Assembly (NCBI RefSeq): GCF_002865645.1
Contig: NW_020194600.1
Location: 124,001-188,000 of the forward strand
Reading direction: 5' to 3'
Length of the DNA stretch: 64,000 bases
DNA from: Hyaloscypha bicolor E
Lineage: Eukaryota > Ascomycota > Leotiomycetes > Helotiales > Hyaloscyphaceae
Notes under the pieces: generated by a model
What the model was told of the DNA's origin: nothing
Database searches by the model: none
Seen by the model: the letters and a program-made list of their open reading frames with translations, nothing else
Made by a program: the position numbers and the translations under genes
Shown: piece by piece, positions 32,642-47,198 of the stretch
How positions within the stretch are numbered: the stretch's first letter is position 1
How the letters are laid out: the number at the start of each line of letters is the position of its first letter

Positions 32642-33951
32642 TGCAAGTAGTTAGGAAGTAAAAGGCGCCTCTCTGTCTACGGGTTCGTTAAAGCAAGCCA
32701 AAGAAGTGAAATGTACTAAAGGAAGAGTTAGTTCAATAGGAACCGACTCGTGTGAGTTCAATTCTGCATGTTCGTGCCTTGTCCCTTTCCCGAATCCGAC
32801 TCTAACAAATGAACTACAAGCCACTCGACTGAGATGAATGTGAACCCGAGGACATCAGACCAACATTCGTCGATTTGACTGGAGTTCCTAATAAATAATA
32901 ATTACGGATACTTCGCTCTTCGCAGCATTGTCGTAGGACAAATGCGTTTCGGATTGCACAGCCAGCTAGGCATTTTACCGCGCTCTCCAGCTTTTCTCTC
33001 GTCTTTCAGCAAAAAGACCTTTGATTTTGGAAAGATCCCGTTGGCATTTCAACGAATCCGAGCAGCGTGATCATGGCAACTTGAACCTTTCGGAGGGCCC
33101 AAACGTATTCAAACAAACAGTTCTGAGTAATTAACGATTAAAGCAGCGTGGACCTGAAAACTCTCAAGGCTCACTGAAGCGATGTAGTGGAGTGGGCGAG
33201 TGACTGAAGCATCGCCACAGTGGGAAGGGAGCGACCAGCAGACAGTGGAAGTGCCAGTAGTGCACCCAAAGCTAGACATCCGGCATCTGGCACCGACGCA
33301 CGATAAAGCAGAAAGTAAACACTATTAGTACTAGTTCGGTGACCATAGAGGTAGCCTTAAAGTGCTACAACTGCAAGAGGATAGGGGCACAGACCCGTAT
33401 CACGTGATAGACACTATTGACATCCAAATCATGGGGCCAAAGACCCAAGAAGTCTCCGAACGCACCTCTGCTCTTCAAATCACCAGTCCGCGCTCGACTC
33501 TTGGCCCAGCATCTCTCCCCCCAGCATCTGCGATTTGTTTCTCGTCCGCACGACGCTGTCCTGGTGCTGCTGACAGTCACAAAAGACGAGAGCGAGACAA
33601 GAACAAAGACTTTGTGACGCGCCTTCGCGTGAATCGTGACCAGGAATTTCGAAGCAATCGCAATCGCGCACGCCGCAACAGCAAATACTGTAAGGAAACC
33701 ACAACACCACGTCAAGGGACAACCACCTTGGATTGCTTGCCTGCCTCTGCCTCGTTCATAAAAGCTGCCGGCGCCGCCGCTCACTCCGCAAAGGTCGGTC
33801 ATTGACACAAGGTCGCGAGACGCTCACCCTCGGCCCACTTACTTTCTGCCTGCCAACAGACCAAAAGCGCTGACTTTTGCAGCTCCTCCTCTACTTCGAC
33901 CCATTCTTCCAGCATATGCATATCGGCCGTTTGCGCCTCTGACTCGAGAAC

Positions 33952-36141
<2,190 letters not shown>

Positions 36142-36818
36142 GCCATCGTAGTTCCGGCTTGTGATACTTGAACGCGCTGGGGCGTTGTAATTTTTCGGGT
36201 CTCAATTCACAGAAACGGAGATTGGCATTTTTCTTTTCTGTCATGTTAGTTTAGTCGTTGCAAAATGGTGTGCTCTCATCCTCACTTTCTGCATAGCGAG
36301 GGGCATTTGTTCATCGAAATTACGGCTCCCATTTGGGGGTCGTTAGGGCAGCGCTTGTGAGCCTGAGTCACTCACGGCTTGCGTATTGTAATTATCTGGA
36401 TGTAATCATTCATCGGCGTTGCACACATACTTGAGATCCTCATTTGAGTGAAGTTCCATCGTGACTCGAAGAAGAAAGACTTGTTCCCCTGCGCCATTTA
36501 GTCGTTCGTGGTCATGCCATAACGATAACCGGATCCTTTTTACGTAGTGTAGGAGCGAAGATAGGTCTTTTTACTACACAGCCCGGTTCAAAACCAGAGT
36601 CTATAATACAGGTATGCAAACTCGAATGTATCAATGCTGCGGCCGTGAGAGCGGGGGCCAGACACTACACGCAACCGTCCACCCCTAGCAACATTGCCCC
36701 ACAAGCTGAACAACCAAGTTATCTTAAACTGGAAAAAAATTGCAAACTCATTCAAGACGCCGCCCTATGCTTCCATTCGCCATGTATACACCTTCCGCTA
36801 TTTTATGTGCTACGTTTC
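36142..36818. other. convergent 3' spacer
   Basis: The forkhead gene (+) and CLU1 (-) end toward each other. I see no gene or notable repeat in these 680 bp. Confidence 0.5.
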
Positions 36819-39800
36819 TTATGATACAACAGCACCCCGTCTCTTCGGGTTGCTGCGTCCAGGTCGCTTCTTTGCTTTCGCGGTTTGGTCAGTACCTTCG
36901 ATGAATTTGAGCAGCTCATCAATACTGCGAGAGTCGAGACCCATGGAATTTTGTGGGTCACGCCCTGTTGCGGCTTGCGCAGTCTGTCCAACCTGGGGTT
37001 GAGGGTGGGTTTGGCCCAGGGTCACACGTGGTGACAACCTAATACGACGTGCCTGCACATCTTTGGCGTGCTTAGCGATGGATACCGCGTTCTGAGTGAG
37101 TTGCTCAAGCCAGCTTTCAGCTTCCTTCGTGTTCTTGTCGTTGGGGCCGAGCTCATTGAGGAAGATGTTGTACGATTCACGCATGCGATTTACAGCCCCT
37201 TTGGAATCCTGATCGAGCGCCAACGCCTGTGCCAGCTGGAATAGAAGTGTTGCTGCGTTGATCGACTGCTTCCCGTAGACATTTTCACAGATCTTCAAGG
37301 ATGCCTCAAACCATAGTCGCGACTCGTGATAATCTTTCAAGTGCTGCAACATCACTGCCGCATTGTTGATGGTCGTGATGGAGTCGGGATGGTTTGGACC
37401 GTAGATGACTTTCCATAGTCCCAAGGCGTGCTTTATATAGCCCAGAGCAGATTTTGTCTCTCCACTAGCATGCCCGAAGAGCCCTAAGTTGAGATAACTC
37501 AAGAGTGTTTCTGCATTGTCAACGCCAAGAGTCCTCTCCGATACGATTACAGCTTTTCGTGCAAGCTCAACAGCGGCGTCTTTCTCCTCGAGCTGATAGT
37601 AAAGCATTGACAACGTGTTGTAAACTCTGGCTACCTCGGGGTGGATAATGCCGTAGATTTGTTCGTGAAGCGAAAGCGACTCTAACAAGAGCTCCTGGCC
37701 GAGCTTCTTTTGGTTTTGCATAATTGATATTCTTCCGGCTTCGAGAGCCTCTTCCGCAAGTGAGCTTCTTGGCGATGCTTCTTTGATGACAGGGACGATG
37801 TTTAGAATATCGTCGGGGCTAAATGTTTGCGGAGAACAAACGTTGGAGGAGGCAATAGATGCCGGAGAGCCGTCACGAGTCTTCTTTTTCTTCTTGTTGC
37901 TGGTGCTCTGCCCGTTTGCGCTGTTATCCTTCACGGCGGTTCCATTGACGGGCGAAGTAGATTCAACTGGACTCTTAATCTGCTGAGTAGTAAAGCGGTA
38001 CTCTTTCATCTCGAGTTGCAGTCCAAGTTTCAGCGAGACTTCACGAAGGAGCTGTAGTGGCTTGATATTTAAAGACCAAGCCTTGTCGATCGTATACTGG
38101 AAGCGGCGGAGAATTTGGTTCTCGAGCTCTCCTCGTAAGCTCTCAGGGGATACTTTCTGGAAATCCAGATCTGCGTCTGGATACAAAGAGATCAAAGCTT
38201 CATCGACTTCTGCCTTGGGCTTAGGGTTCAGGTCGGCTCCGAGCAAGCAGTTGAGGAGATGAGAGATGCAAGCCGCAGTCAATGGAATAGGCAAATACCG
38301 TAAATACTTGCCCGCAACGTGCTTGAAGGCTCTCGATACCATCTCTTGGATTGAAAGGATACGGAGAGATTCTAGTCTCTTCCCTTCCGCAAGCGTTGTG
38401 ATCTTCCCCAGATATCTAACGTTAATACCACGTTTGTGCAGCAGTCGGCTCAAGGACTGTCCATCCATTGGAAAACCAACATCACCCTCTCTCAGGTCGT
38501 TCACAAATTCGGGAAGGATAGTTACGCGGAGGAACTCGCAGGCAAGCCGGACCTCTTGCTCATCCTTGGCCAGTTGCTCCTTTTCGGCGTCAGTGTGTGG
38601 TTCCTGGCCACTGAAGGCGTCTGGGTTCAGAGCAAAACCGAAGTTCGAAACATCTATCTTGTCCTTGTCAATATCGGCGGCTTTGTCGAGAGCAGTCGAG
38701 TTCGAGTCAGCCTCCTTCAATTCACCGACCTCTGGTTTGTCTTTGACGGTGCTTGAACCATCCTCAGCCAAGTCTTTGCTTCCAAGCTTCTTCGTTGGTC
38801 CTGATGTCTCTGTCTGGTTTTGGCGTCTCTTCTCGAGTTCACTATTCACCCATTCTCTCATCTTGAACTTCCAGTATGTATCAACCAGCTCGGGCCTCAG
38901 GACAGTCATCCGATGAGGATAGGTTGTCTCAGCAGAGCCGTTCGCTTGCTCGGTGCTACCAATCGCAGTCCCATATTCCTCCATCCACGATATGTCCAGA
39001 GGGGTAATCCGATATAAATCGAGGACGTATTTCCGCCCATCCGTTCCTAGCAGCCCCTTTGTCTCTACACTTCCCTCGAGAAAATGGCATTTCCCTTCCT
39101 TGTCCCATACTGCATGCTTTTTCACTTTCAAAGCTTTCGAGAGCTTTTCAAATACTGGAACGAAGCTTTTATCAGCCGCCACAACCTCCTTGCCATCCAC
39201 TGCACCATAGTCGATCTGGTTCTCCCCTGGTTCGCGTTGTTTGAAGATACCAGGAACAATGCTCTGTCCTACGAGACGCTTCCCCAAATAGTCCACAACA
39301 ACCGTCCCAGGAGTGAAAAGTCCTTCAATGTCCAATTGGTTTACCATACGAACGCCCAAGACGTCCTTCCCCGTTGCCACTCTTGCTGCCTCGTCCCCAC
39401 CCTCTGATGCAAAAGTGCCTACCCCGTCGGCGCCGAATGAGAAGAATACATTGTTGTACACGAATATTTGTGCATCTTTGCCCTCGGTTGGGTTGAGAGG
39501 GGCCACCTCACCTCTGGCTACGAGGATAGCACCTCGGGCTGCGGCCTCGTTGTAGTCTGCGAATAGCTTAGAGGTTAAACGTTCCCGAAATACACGGTCC
39601 TGGACCGTCTCCTTTGGAAGTTCCCTGGTAGACTGGAACTCCTCGTTCCAATCCCGCAGCGTCTCCGTATTTTCGATGCCAGATATCAAGAAGCTCTCCT
39701 GTGTTCGCGTGATGTCTGCTTGGTGTGTCGTAAGAGGCGAAGTCAAACTCGGGACGATCCAGGGGCTAGACGGGGTAGCGTTCGTAATCTGGAAAGTCGC

Positions 39801-40936
39801 CAATGGTTCCTTTGTGTTGTTGAAATCCTGAAGCTTCTTGAAAGCTGCGGCGAATGACGGTGACAAGTTGCTGATCAGAGTCAATAGGGAGTGTGCTGAT
39901 TGTGCTTTAGGAGCACCTCTTGGAAAGGGGTCGAATTTGCTGTTGGTGGACTTGTTTACGAAGAACCCAGAAACATGAGAGGTAATTTGATACTGCTCTC
40001 CCTCACTGGTCGTCAACAGCAGATAAAGTAGGTGACCTCTCTGTTTGAGGTGGTAAGGTGGTGGGTTCCAGGGAGAGACAGATATCGACTTCACAGTCTT
40101 GGGAGGCTGTTCTTGAGTCTCTGGAAGAAGAGAAGACAATACGCCGGGAGCTTCGAAGTCATATCCTGACATGGAATGTGCGGTGAGTGGACCATTTAAG
40201 CCTGATTCCGCAGCAGTGACTGAGTCATGAAGGGAGATGCCTGACAAAATGCCGTGCAGAGTATCCGTCCGATCTCCAGCAGCACCAATAAGCTCTCTCA
40301 CTCTAACAGTGTGCAATCGTGCCTCCTTCTCGGTATACGGGTCCTCCACAAGCATCACTTCAGAATCGCTAGTGAGGCCTTTGACTTCAGATATTTGAAT
40401 GAAGTCATTGATTCGCTCTCCGGTGTGCTCCAGATGAAAGCATGAGTATTGCAAAGTGCCTGGCAATTCAATAATCGATTGCCGGACATCGTGGATTGCC
40501 TCTTGGGAGGAGACCTGCAAATGTGAGTGTGGCCTCAAGGGTCAGGGCTGGACAAGCGTACCATGATCTGGATTTGCTCTGGGTCATGAGGGAGGTGTAC
40601 TGTCAGTTGAAAAATAGCTTCGAAGCAAAGTTAGCAGGCGTCCTGCAGGATCGACTTGTAGCAATTGGAACAAAGGTGATGTCCCAAGTTTCATACTCTC
40701 ACTGCCTTGATCTCCTCCGACTTCTGCCTCTTGAGTGACTCCATTTGTTGTCGCATGATCAGCACTGGCGAGGGTTTGGGAGCCAGCTGCGGATACGGCC
40801 GGGGTTTCTAGAATAACAGAAGGTCAGCCAAGATTGGTTCTTAGTAGACAACCGCTCCCAAAGAGTTCGAGAATAATGCTGAGAACAGTGGAAGAATTTG
40901 GCTTGGGAACGTACCAACGTCATTCACATCTGCCAT
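36819..40936 (-). CDS. CLU1: clustered mitochondria protein (CLU)
   Basis: A large cytosolic protein required for normal distribution of mitochondria; it also associates with translation factors and with mRNAs of mitochondrial proteins in yeast and animals. Four exons, 40936-40915, 40807-40697, 40617-40562 and 40514-36819, close to 1294 residues, the usual fungal length. Three small 5' exons supply MADVNDVE and then the ubiquitin-like CLU N-terminal strand FQLTVHLPHDPEQIQIMVSS. The central Clu domain follows (about residues 330-590, for example YNNVFFSFG and KRLVGQSIVPG), then an eIF3p135-type region. A TPR-like array lies at roughly 1010-1190 (for example NLGLFGHASGETKSALGYIK). The C-terminus is basic (KAKKRPGRSNPKRR). 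It shares a divergent 525-bp promoter with the 947-residue protein gene. Confidence 0.96.
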
Positions 40937-41461
40937 GGCGAAGAATACAGAGAATAATCCCCAAACGTAAATAGTCAATGGATGTAGAAACGCAAGAAAA
41001 ATATGCCGAATGCAGATGAAAGGAGAGGCAGACAGTTCCCTGGGCGAAATTGAAAGGAGAGGAAGGTTTGTGCATGAGAAGGAGGAGCTGGCAGACGAAG
41101 GAGCACCGGACCACCTGGGAAAAAAGCAGAACCAGAAATTTTGTACTATCGCCGAATATTCCCGCGATTATCCCTGCAAGTCATCCCTGTTGTTTACTGC
41201 CGACCCGACCTCCGAAAACACAACAACACCAGCTCCAGCTCCAGCACCACACCTCACAATGTTTCAATACTTCCTGCATCTTCAGCTTTGAGCACCATTG
41301 CTTTTGCCGGCCTGTTCTTGGATACAATAATGCCCGGATTGCAGCTTTGCGTTTACTATTTGCTATGAACAGTTGCTATGAACAGCTGCTATTGAACTTC
41401 AGGAGGTGAGCACACTCCACAACGAGAGGAACAGAGAGTAACTGCCTACAAGGAGACAATC
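40937..41461. other. divergent promoter region CLU1/unknown gene
   Basis: This 525-bp spacer lies between opposing start codons. Purine-rich sequence dominates 41000-41110 and a CAACACCAGCTCCAGCTCC tract lies near 41225. No supported coding frame. Confidence 0.5.
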
Positions 41462-44305
41462 ATGGATACAGAAGTAATTGAAGGGGACCCATCTCTGTAC
41501 AGCTTCACACCTGTGCGTCGCCGAGAATCTACGATCAATACAAGGCAATTCCAGGGCGACCAGGCACAGGAATGGACTGCGGCACGATGCCACCGCTTGC
41601 TCAGAGCATTGACATCTCGGGTCGCTATTCTAAACAAAGAGCTTGGGCGATTCTCGTCAGTAATCCAAAATGAGAAAGATCAAGTTCGAGAGAATTCGAG
41701 AGCGGCTAAGAGGACTAAAACAACACGAGCCGGTGCGGATTGGGTGCAAGCAAGGAAGCGAATTCGGCAGACTTATTCGAAAAAGAGCTCAAGAACTGAA
41801 AATGACCCACGAGGAACCGCGCGGCAAGCTCGAGGGCTCCCATCAATGAAGGGAAGAAAATCCCTGGTTCCCGGAGAGATAGCCGTCCCGACACCAATAC
41901 TTGCAAGGGCCAGAGGTGAGCCTCTGGCAGAAGAGGCCTCGCTGAAGGTGCCAGACGCAAGGGTCCTCGAGGAACCTGCTAGGAGGAACAAACGTTCAAG
42001 GACACGGTATTTGGCCAACGATGGGGAATCACATTTTCACCTGTCCGAGTCATTGCTGGAATTGCCGAGGAGAATCACAGCTAGCCGATATGAAGGCATA
42101 TACAGCGGCCTCGAAGCATTACTCCGCGCGACTACGACAAACGGGCTGCAACCGAAACGAACTGGAGCTCATTCCTTATTATCCATGTCTCTTCGAGCAA
42201 TTCCCCGTTATATCACCCAGCAAGAAGCCTTGTTGCAGGCTCACGTGGAGAAAACAGGTAGCAAATCAGCCATCGAAAACAGAGATATAGCGACGGAGAT
42301 ATACGATGAACTGGAGACTCTTGGATCTTGTGGCATTGGTTGGAAGAGACTTAGGACCGTCGTCCGATCCCATGGAATACAGGTGGTTAGCGATGCTATT
42401 GGAGCTGGACTCCTGGATGTGGAATTCTCGGGTGCTTTAATTGCTCTTTGCGTCAATACATCTGCTATCGACGAAGCCCAAACGCTCCTTTCGACACTTT
42501 TAACTTTAGCACCTTTTCCAGGGCCCAAGACACCTTACGATATCCCTTGCCGGCCATTGGTCATGCTTTGGAGGTTTGCTGAACACACCGGCCGGTATTC
42601 GTTTCAATACAGACAATTATCAGACATGGTCTCCAACGGTATTCTACCCGTCGAATGGCTGGCCACTAAGGAATTCAGTCCTGTGTGGGCGAGGATTGTA
42701 CACTCTCTGGCGCCCAGCTCTGATAATATAGAGCCTATGAATTTTCTCGACCTCACCCTAACTATGCTGTCTGTTGTTGGGACATCCGCCGTTCCAGAGA
42801 CTCATGGCTCAGTCATCGAAGCTGCAAAAAACACATTCTCGAGCCTTCTTACAATACTTTTATCGGTCGTTCTTCTGAGTCGAGGAGCCGAAACTTCGGA
42901 CCCAACGAAACAATCAGGATGTTCGTACGAGTATGAGCATGTGAGCAGTCTCCTCCAGAGCTCTTTAGCTAAACAGAGTCACTCCAATGCCGCTTTCGAT
43001 CGTCCAAGTCCCTTGCTACTACTGGCGAATTTATTTGTTCACGGCTTGGATGGAATCATGATCGACCTGCGCGACTCTCTGTTACGGTGTCTTCTGCCCC
43101 AATTAATGCAGCAAGACGCCAGTTTAGCGAGGCCATCGCTGATGTATTCGAGTGCGGTCGATTTTATCTGCCTTGTTGCACGCTGTTGCGGTCAGGGAAC
43201 TTCAACTTCGGGATTTGAACACCTTCAGCATTTGCACCTCCTCGTCGAATCTTTCATTCACGATATAGAGGGTGGCAATATATTGAAGGGGTTGATTGTC
43301 GACAGTGCTCTTGCCTTTGCGCAGAATGTTCCGGACCGCAAACACATAGACTATGCCACCGTTATGGATGAAAGATTTTGCGCAAGGAGATTCGGAGACG
43401 AAGACAGTCTTTTGGCCGGGCCAACTACTGATTGCGAAGAGCCCAAGACTGGGTTCCGATGGGAAGAAGGCATTGGAGAATGGGTAACGGCCACTCCTGC
43501 AATTCCGATTGTAAGAAGGAGGCTTGCAGAAGCTTCCTCCGATTCTGAGAGCGATACGCCCTTGCAACGACCAAAAGTAAGACAGATGAAGCGTCTATCG
43601 AAAAAGGCAAATGTGAATCCTTCGTCGCTGTGTACTGATAGATATGTGGATTTGAGTGATGTCTCAGTCGAGGGTGCGAAGGAAGCATTGGACGAGCTGG
43701 GAAGCTGTCATGAAAGCGATCGTTCACGCTCGTCTCCTGAGAGTAACGATGGATCAGCAGACCATTCCCAAAGCTTCTCTCTCTTGCTGTCAGATGAATC
43801 GACTAGCTCAACTTCCGATGTTGAGGTCTCCTCCATTGATACTTCATATGTCTCGAACAATTTGCCGCCAGCAATTGCACCAGATGGCCCGAGTTTTGGG
43901 AAGTGCCACGAGGTCCTCGATCGAGTACCGAGGCTCAGTAGGAGGCTGTTTCGCGGCACTCAGGACTGGAATCTCTTCGATGATGATTCTAGTGATTCGG
44001 CTTCACCCTCGCTGCCACATGATAACAGCGAATCAGAATTCCAGCGAGATTACATTGATCGAGCCCCAAGATTAGGGAGAAGAGCGCTCCGATCCAGCCA
44101 GGCATGGGAAATATTCGATGAAAGCGATGACGAGCTCAGTTTCCACTCAGTCTCATCCCAGAGAGAACAGGTTCTACATGATATTACGAACACAACGGTT
44201 TCGAGCACTAGGCGCCTGCGCAAAGCAAACCCACCGCCGAAGCAGAGACCGTCGTTCCGGAGTCCAGCATCTCATACGGACAGCGAGGACGAATTGTGTA
44301 TTTGA
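41462..44305 (+). CDS. conserved-looking hypothetical protein, 947 residues
   Basis: A single-exon 947-residue protein that I do not recognise. Residues 1 to about 185 are charged and basic, with an initial YSFTPVRRRESTIN stretch and a coil-like RLLRALTSRVAILNKELGRF segment. Residues of about 190-650 look globular and alpha-helical (for example LGSCGIGWKRLRTVVRSHGI), possibly a helical-repeat scaffold. The C-terminal 280 residues are acidic and Ser-rich and end DSEDELCI. Within this tail a motif of about 26 residues occurs twice: DRVPRLSRRLFRGTQDWNLF followed by acidic residues, and DRAPRLGRRALRSSQAWEIF followed by acidic residues. The composition suggests a nuclear protein. The long open frame and biased codon use leave no doubt that it is coding. 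Confidence 0.88.
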   Translation: MDTEVIEGDPSLYSFTPVRRRESTINTRQFQGDQAQEWTAARCHRLLRALTSRVAILNKELGRFSSVIQNEKDQVRENSRAAKRTKTTRAGADWVQARKRIRQTYSKKSSRTENDPRGTARQARGLPSMKGRKSLVPGEIAVPTPILARARGEPLAEEASLKVPDARVLEEPARRNKRSRTRYLANDGESHFHLSESLLELPRRITASRYEGIYSGLEALLRATTTNGLQPKRTGAHSLLSMSLRAIPRYITQQEALLQAHVEKTGSKSAIENRDIATEIYDELETLGSCGIGWKRLRTVVRSHGIQVVSDAIGAGLLDVEFSGALIALCVNTSAIDEAQTLLSTLLTLAPFPGPKTPYDIPCRPLVMLWRFAEHTGRYSFQYRQLSDMVSNGILPVEWLATKEFSPVWARIVHSLAPSSDNIEPMNFLDLTLTMLSVVGTSAVPETHGSVIEAAKNTFSSLLTILLSVVLLSRGAETSDPTKQSGCSYEYEHVSSLLQSSLAKQSHSNAAFDRPSPLLLLANLFVHGLDGIMIDLRDSLLRCLLPQLMQQDASLARPSLMYSSAVDFICLVARCCGQGTSTSGFEHLQHLHLLVESFIHDIEGGNILKGLIVDSALAFAQNVPDRKHIDYATVMDERFCARRFGDEDSLLAGPTTDCEEPKTGFRWEEGIGEWVTATPAIPIVRRRLAEASSDSESDTPLQRPKVRQMKRLSKKANVNPSSLCTDRYVDLSDVSVEGAKEALDELGSCHESDRSRSSPESNDGSADHSQSFSLLLSDESTSSTSDVEVSSIDTSYVSNNLPPAIAPDGPSFGKCHEVLDRVPRLSRRLFRGTQDWNLFDDDSSDSASPSLPHDNSESEFQRDYIDRAPRLGRRALRSSQAWEIFDESDDELSFHSVSSQREQVLHDITNTTVSSTRRLRKANPPPKQRPSFRSPASHTDSEDELCI

Positions 44306-47198
44306 AATCAGATGCTGGGGCTCGCTATGGCGAAAGCGAAACTTCCATTGTACCGAAGAATTGTACACCCGTACATTGAGTTGTTTCGTTTGGAAGTTTT
44401 GGGAGCGTGATGTTCGATCTATATTTTATGGACCCATCACACATGCCCAAAGGAGGGGGGCAGTCAACAATAGCTGAAGTAAATGTCCGATCGACGATGA
44501 ATTTGATGCAACGATATTTGTCTCAACGAGAACTACCCCTGCTACTGTGAAGTGTGCACGCTCATTATATGTGACTTGCATGACCAGCCTCGTGACACTT
44601 GTATGCATCGGTCAACTAATGTTTAGTATTTGTAAGAATCGCACGGACAATAGGGAAAGCATATCTTGACATTAACACCACATGGCGTACGTGGTATCAT
44701 CTTACCAACGAATGGAACAAATTTGTTGGGATGCTTGGAACTTCTCAAAAAGCGTTCTGTTCAGAGGCCTCTTTTAAAACTCACCCATTCGCAACAACAT
44801 AGGGCAGATTTAGAAAGCCAGCCTTGGTAGATCGAATCCCGCTAGCAAGCATAGGACAATAGAGCCAGAGAAGGGTACACTCAGGAAGTATCCCCCCAAT
44901 GCCTGTCCATGTTTAGCCCCTCGGGCCAAGGCACTGAAAAAGTACCGCAGAGTGCGAAACATGAACTCACGGGATCTAAAGTGGTTGTTCTTGAAGGACT
45001 GGTCGATTTGATCTTTTTTTTTTTAATAAAAAAAAAAGGTTTACATTCTAAGCTTACATTTGGGTTCTTCCGTGTAGAATGTGTCCCACTCACTGAATGT
45101 TGAGTAAATTGCTAATGTGGAGGAGAATCAGAGCTGCGTGATCTGCGTTTCGAGGGAACCAGTCTCAGTTATTGGGCAGCTTTCCTTTTTATGCATGTTA
45201 AGATTCGTTGAACGTTAATGCTGGACAAGGGAGAATCCCCGCTCTATCTCTTGCTGCAGATGGCCGGGCTTGATGAGTACGAGGAGCGGTGGTAATGTCA
45301 AGGTCAGCCTTTGGCCCGAGGCAGCAAATGCAGCGGGTGGCCTTCGAGGTTCCCTAGCTGTTATCGTAGCATGATTTTCTGGAGATGATGGCCGCGAGTA
45401 AATGAGCAGAATTGCGTTTCCGAGAAATGGATCCTGTTTCGTGCGGAGAAGTGGAGAAGCGGATGGATTGAGTAAGGACTGATGAGGAGACGGAGGAAGT
45501 GTGGACTGCCGTACAATGAATGGTCCACAAGTGTTTACCGTGGGGATCTATCTGCGGTATCTCTGTCTCCACCAGCAACCCCAGAAGGTTGTGCTTGGAA
45601 GCGGCGACGGAGCCATCCTCGTCACTCGAACAAGACCTCGCCAGTCGACTTGGCGAAGACGTACCACAACCAGGAGCTGGCCACAACCTGAGACGCCGCC
45701 GGGCCTGCGGTACATTGTCGGCAGTGCGACCACGGGAATAGAAGGCGCGCGGTGTCTGTTTGCTGGTGGACGTGAGCAGATGCCAGATGATGCCAGACTC
45801 CGACCCGAGAGAACGTCGTCAGTCCAGTCGAGAATGATCTGAAACGTTGACGAGGCTTCCCCTTCTTCTCCTTTGGACTTTGCCCGATGTCTGCTAGAAA
45901 CGGCAGCGAAGTTGCCTCACGCCCACAGGCGCGTAAATTTGGGTACAGTATTGGTAATTTGGTACCAAAGTGTTTTCATAGTCTGTCACTCGGGTGCCAG
46001 CGTCGTGACTCGTGCGGGAGGAAGGATGTGATAGAGTCCTAATAATAATAATGAGCGGCTGGCAGATGCCCTGCACAGTGCAGACGCGCAGAGAGATCTG
46101 CCGCTGTCTCCTTTCGGCCATTCGGGTGTGGCCGTCTCGCCGTCTCTCAGGGGTACTCGGCTAGCCAGCGAATCAGCGTGATCGAAATGCAGATTCAGGG
46201 AGACGGCAGGACGGCAGAGAAACTTCGAAACACCAGCGTGCACCAGTGGAGCCGTGAAGGCTGAAGCCCTCCCTGCCTTTGGTGTCCGTACCCACGCAAC
46301 GCCGCGAGACGCCACCCCGCAGCGTCCTGTCCTCCGATGTCCATGAGCGGCGAGCCATCTGTTGTTGTTCCAAACCGCTGTCGATCTTCTATGTATGAGT
46401 CTCTTGGCGCCGCGTGCGTTGCCTACTGACTACTGGGCCTGCGTGCGTGGGCCCTGCTCGAGTAAAGTTGCGTGCATCCACGCCTCCCGAGTCCCTTCTC
46501 TTCAGACCTCTCCAGTGATCCTACTTGAGGTACTCCCCGTATCCATATCCATGTTGCGCACGTCAGCGCCGTTCCCGTTCTCCACTCCACTCCGCTGCAC
46601 GGCACAGCCTGCTGCAGGTCCCAGGCCGGCGTTGTGATGGGCTACATATCAGGGAACGCCTCCACGCAGGGGAATCTTTTCGCTACTGCACTGTGCCTGA
46701 CCGCTAGCCACCCATCCCCACCCACTGCCTTTCTTTGCCTTCTCCTTCTTGTTTATTGCAAACCTCCTTTCAACATCCTCAGTCACGTCGTCCGTCTCGC
46801 GCCTGGCCTGCGTTCCTTCTCCGTTTTCCTTCTCCCTCCTTCCCGCCCTCCCTCTCTCCCTCCCTCCCTCCCTCTTACCCCCCTTCTCTGCCTTCGCTGG
46901 CCTCACTTTGACCAGGGGAACCTTTCTACAGCGACACATCTAGAGTGTCGTTCATAAACAGGTTCCTTTGACGCAGTCTGGGGACTGCCTTGGTTCGGAC
47001 ACCACAACCGAGTCCCACGATCATTTACATCGAATCGCACCTACATATAATCTTCTGTCAACTGCTGGCCATTTCTCAGAAATTTCCCATCCATTCATTG
47101 CTTCCGTCCCTGGTGCAGGACGATCTCGACCACGATCTTATTGCAAGATTAGTACCTACACATCTGAGGCTGGAGGACCACCCATACATTCGAACATT
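44306..47198. other. gene-poor spacer upstream of the ferric reductase gene
   Basis: No supported gene in 2.9 kb. A T12-A11 palindrome-like tract lies at 45015-45040. Several overlapping frames on both strands between 45.3 and 46.6 kb lack domains. A CT-rich tract (CCCTCCCT-type) at about 46830-46880 resembles a fungal promoter or leader element, 320 bp upstream of the reductase start. Confidence 0.5.

Larger units (their letters stand above)
29084..33951. other. large gene-poor spacer with G-rich arrays
   Basis: The 4.87 kb between the divergent aminotransferase and FHA-forkhead genes contain no supported gene. Frames around 29.9-30.7 kb are open only because they run through the pentanucleotide arrays. 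Both strands are open at 33.36-33.81 kb, which argues against either. A copy of the dispersed repeat lies at 32594-32641. The last few hundred bases before 33952 should hold the forkhead promoter. Confidence 0.5.

Noticed and set aside
33362..33808. 147-codon open frames on both strands at almost the same place
   Set aside because: Neither strand shows a domain, and mirrored open frames of equal length suggest compositional chance.
44820..44850. T-loop-like TCGAATCCC sequence suggesting a tRNA
   Set aside because: No acceptor, D or anticodon stem could be built around it.
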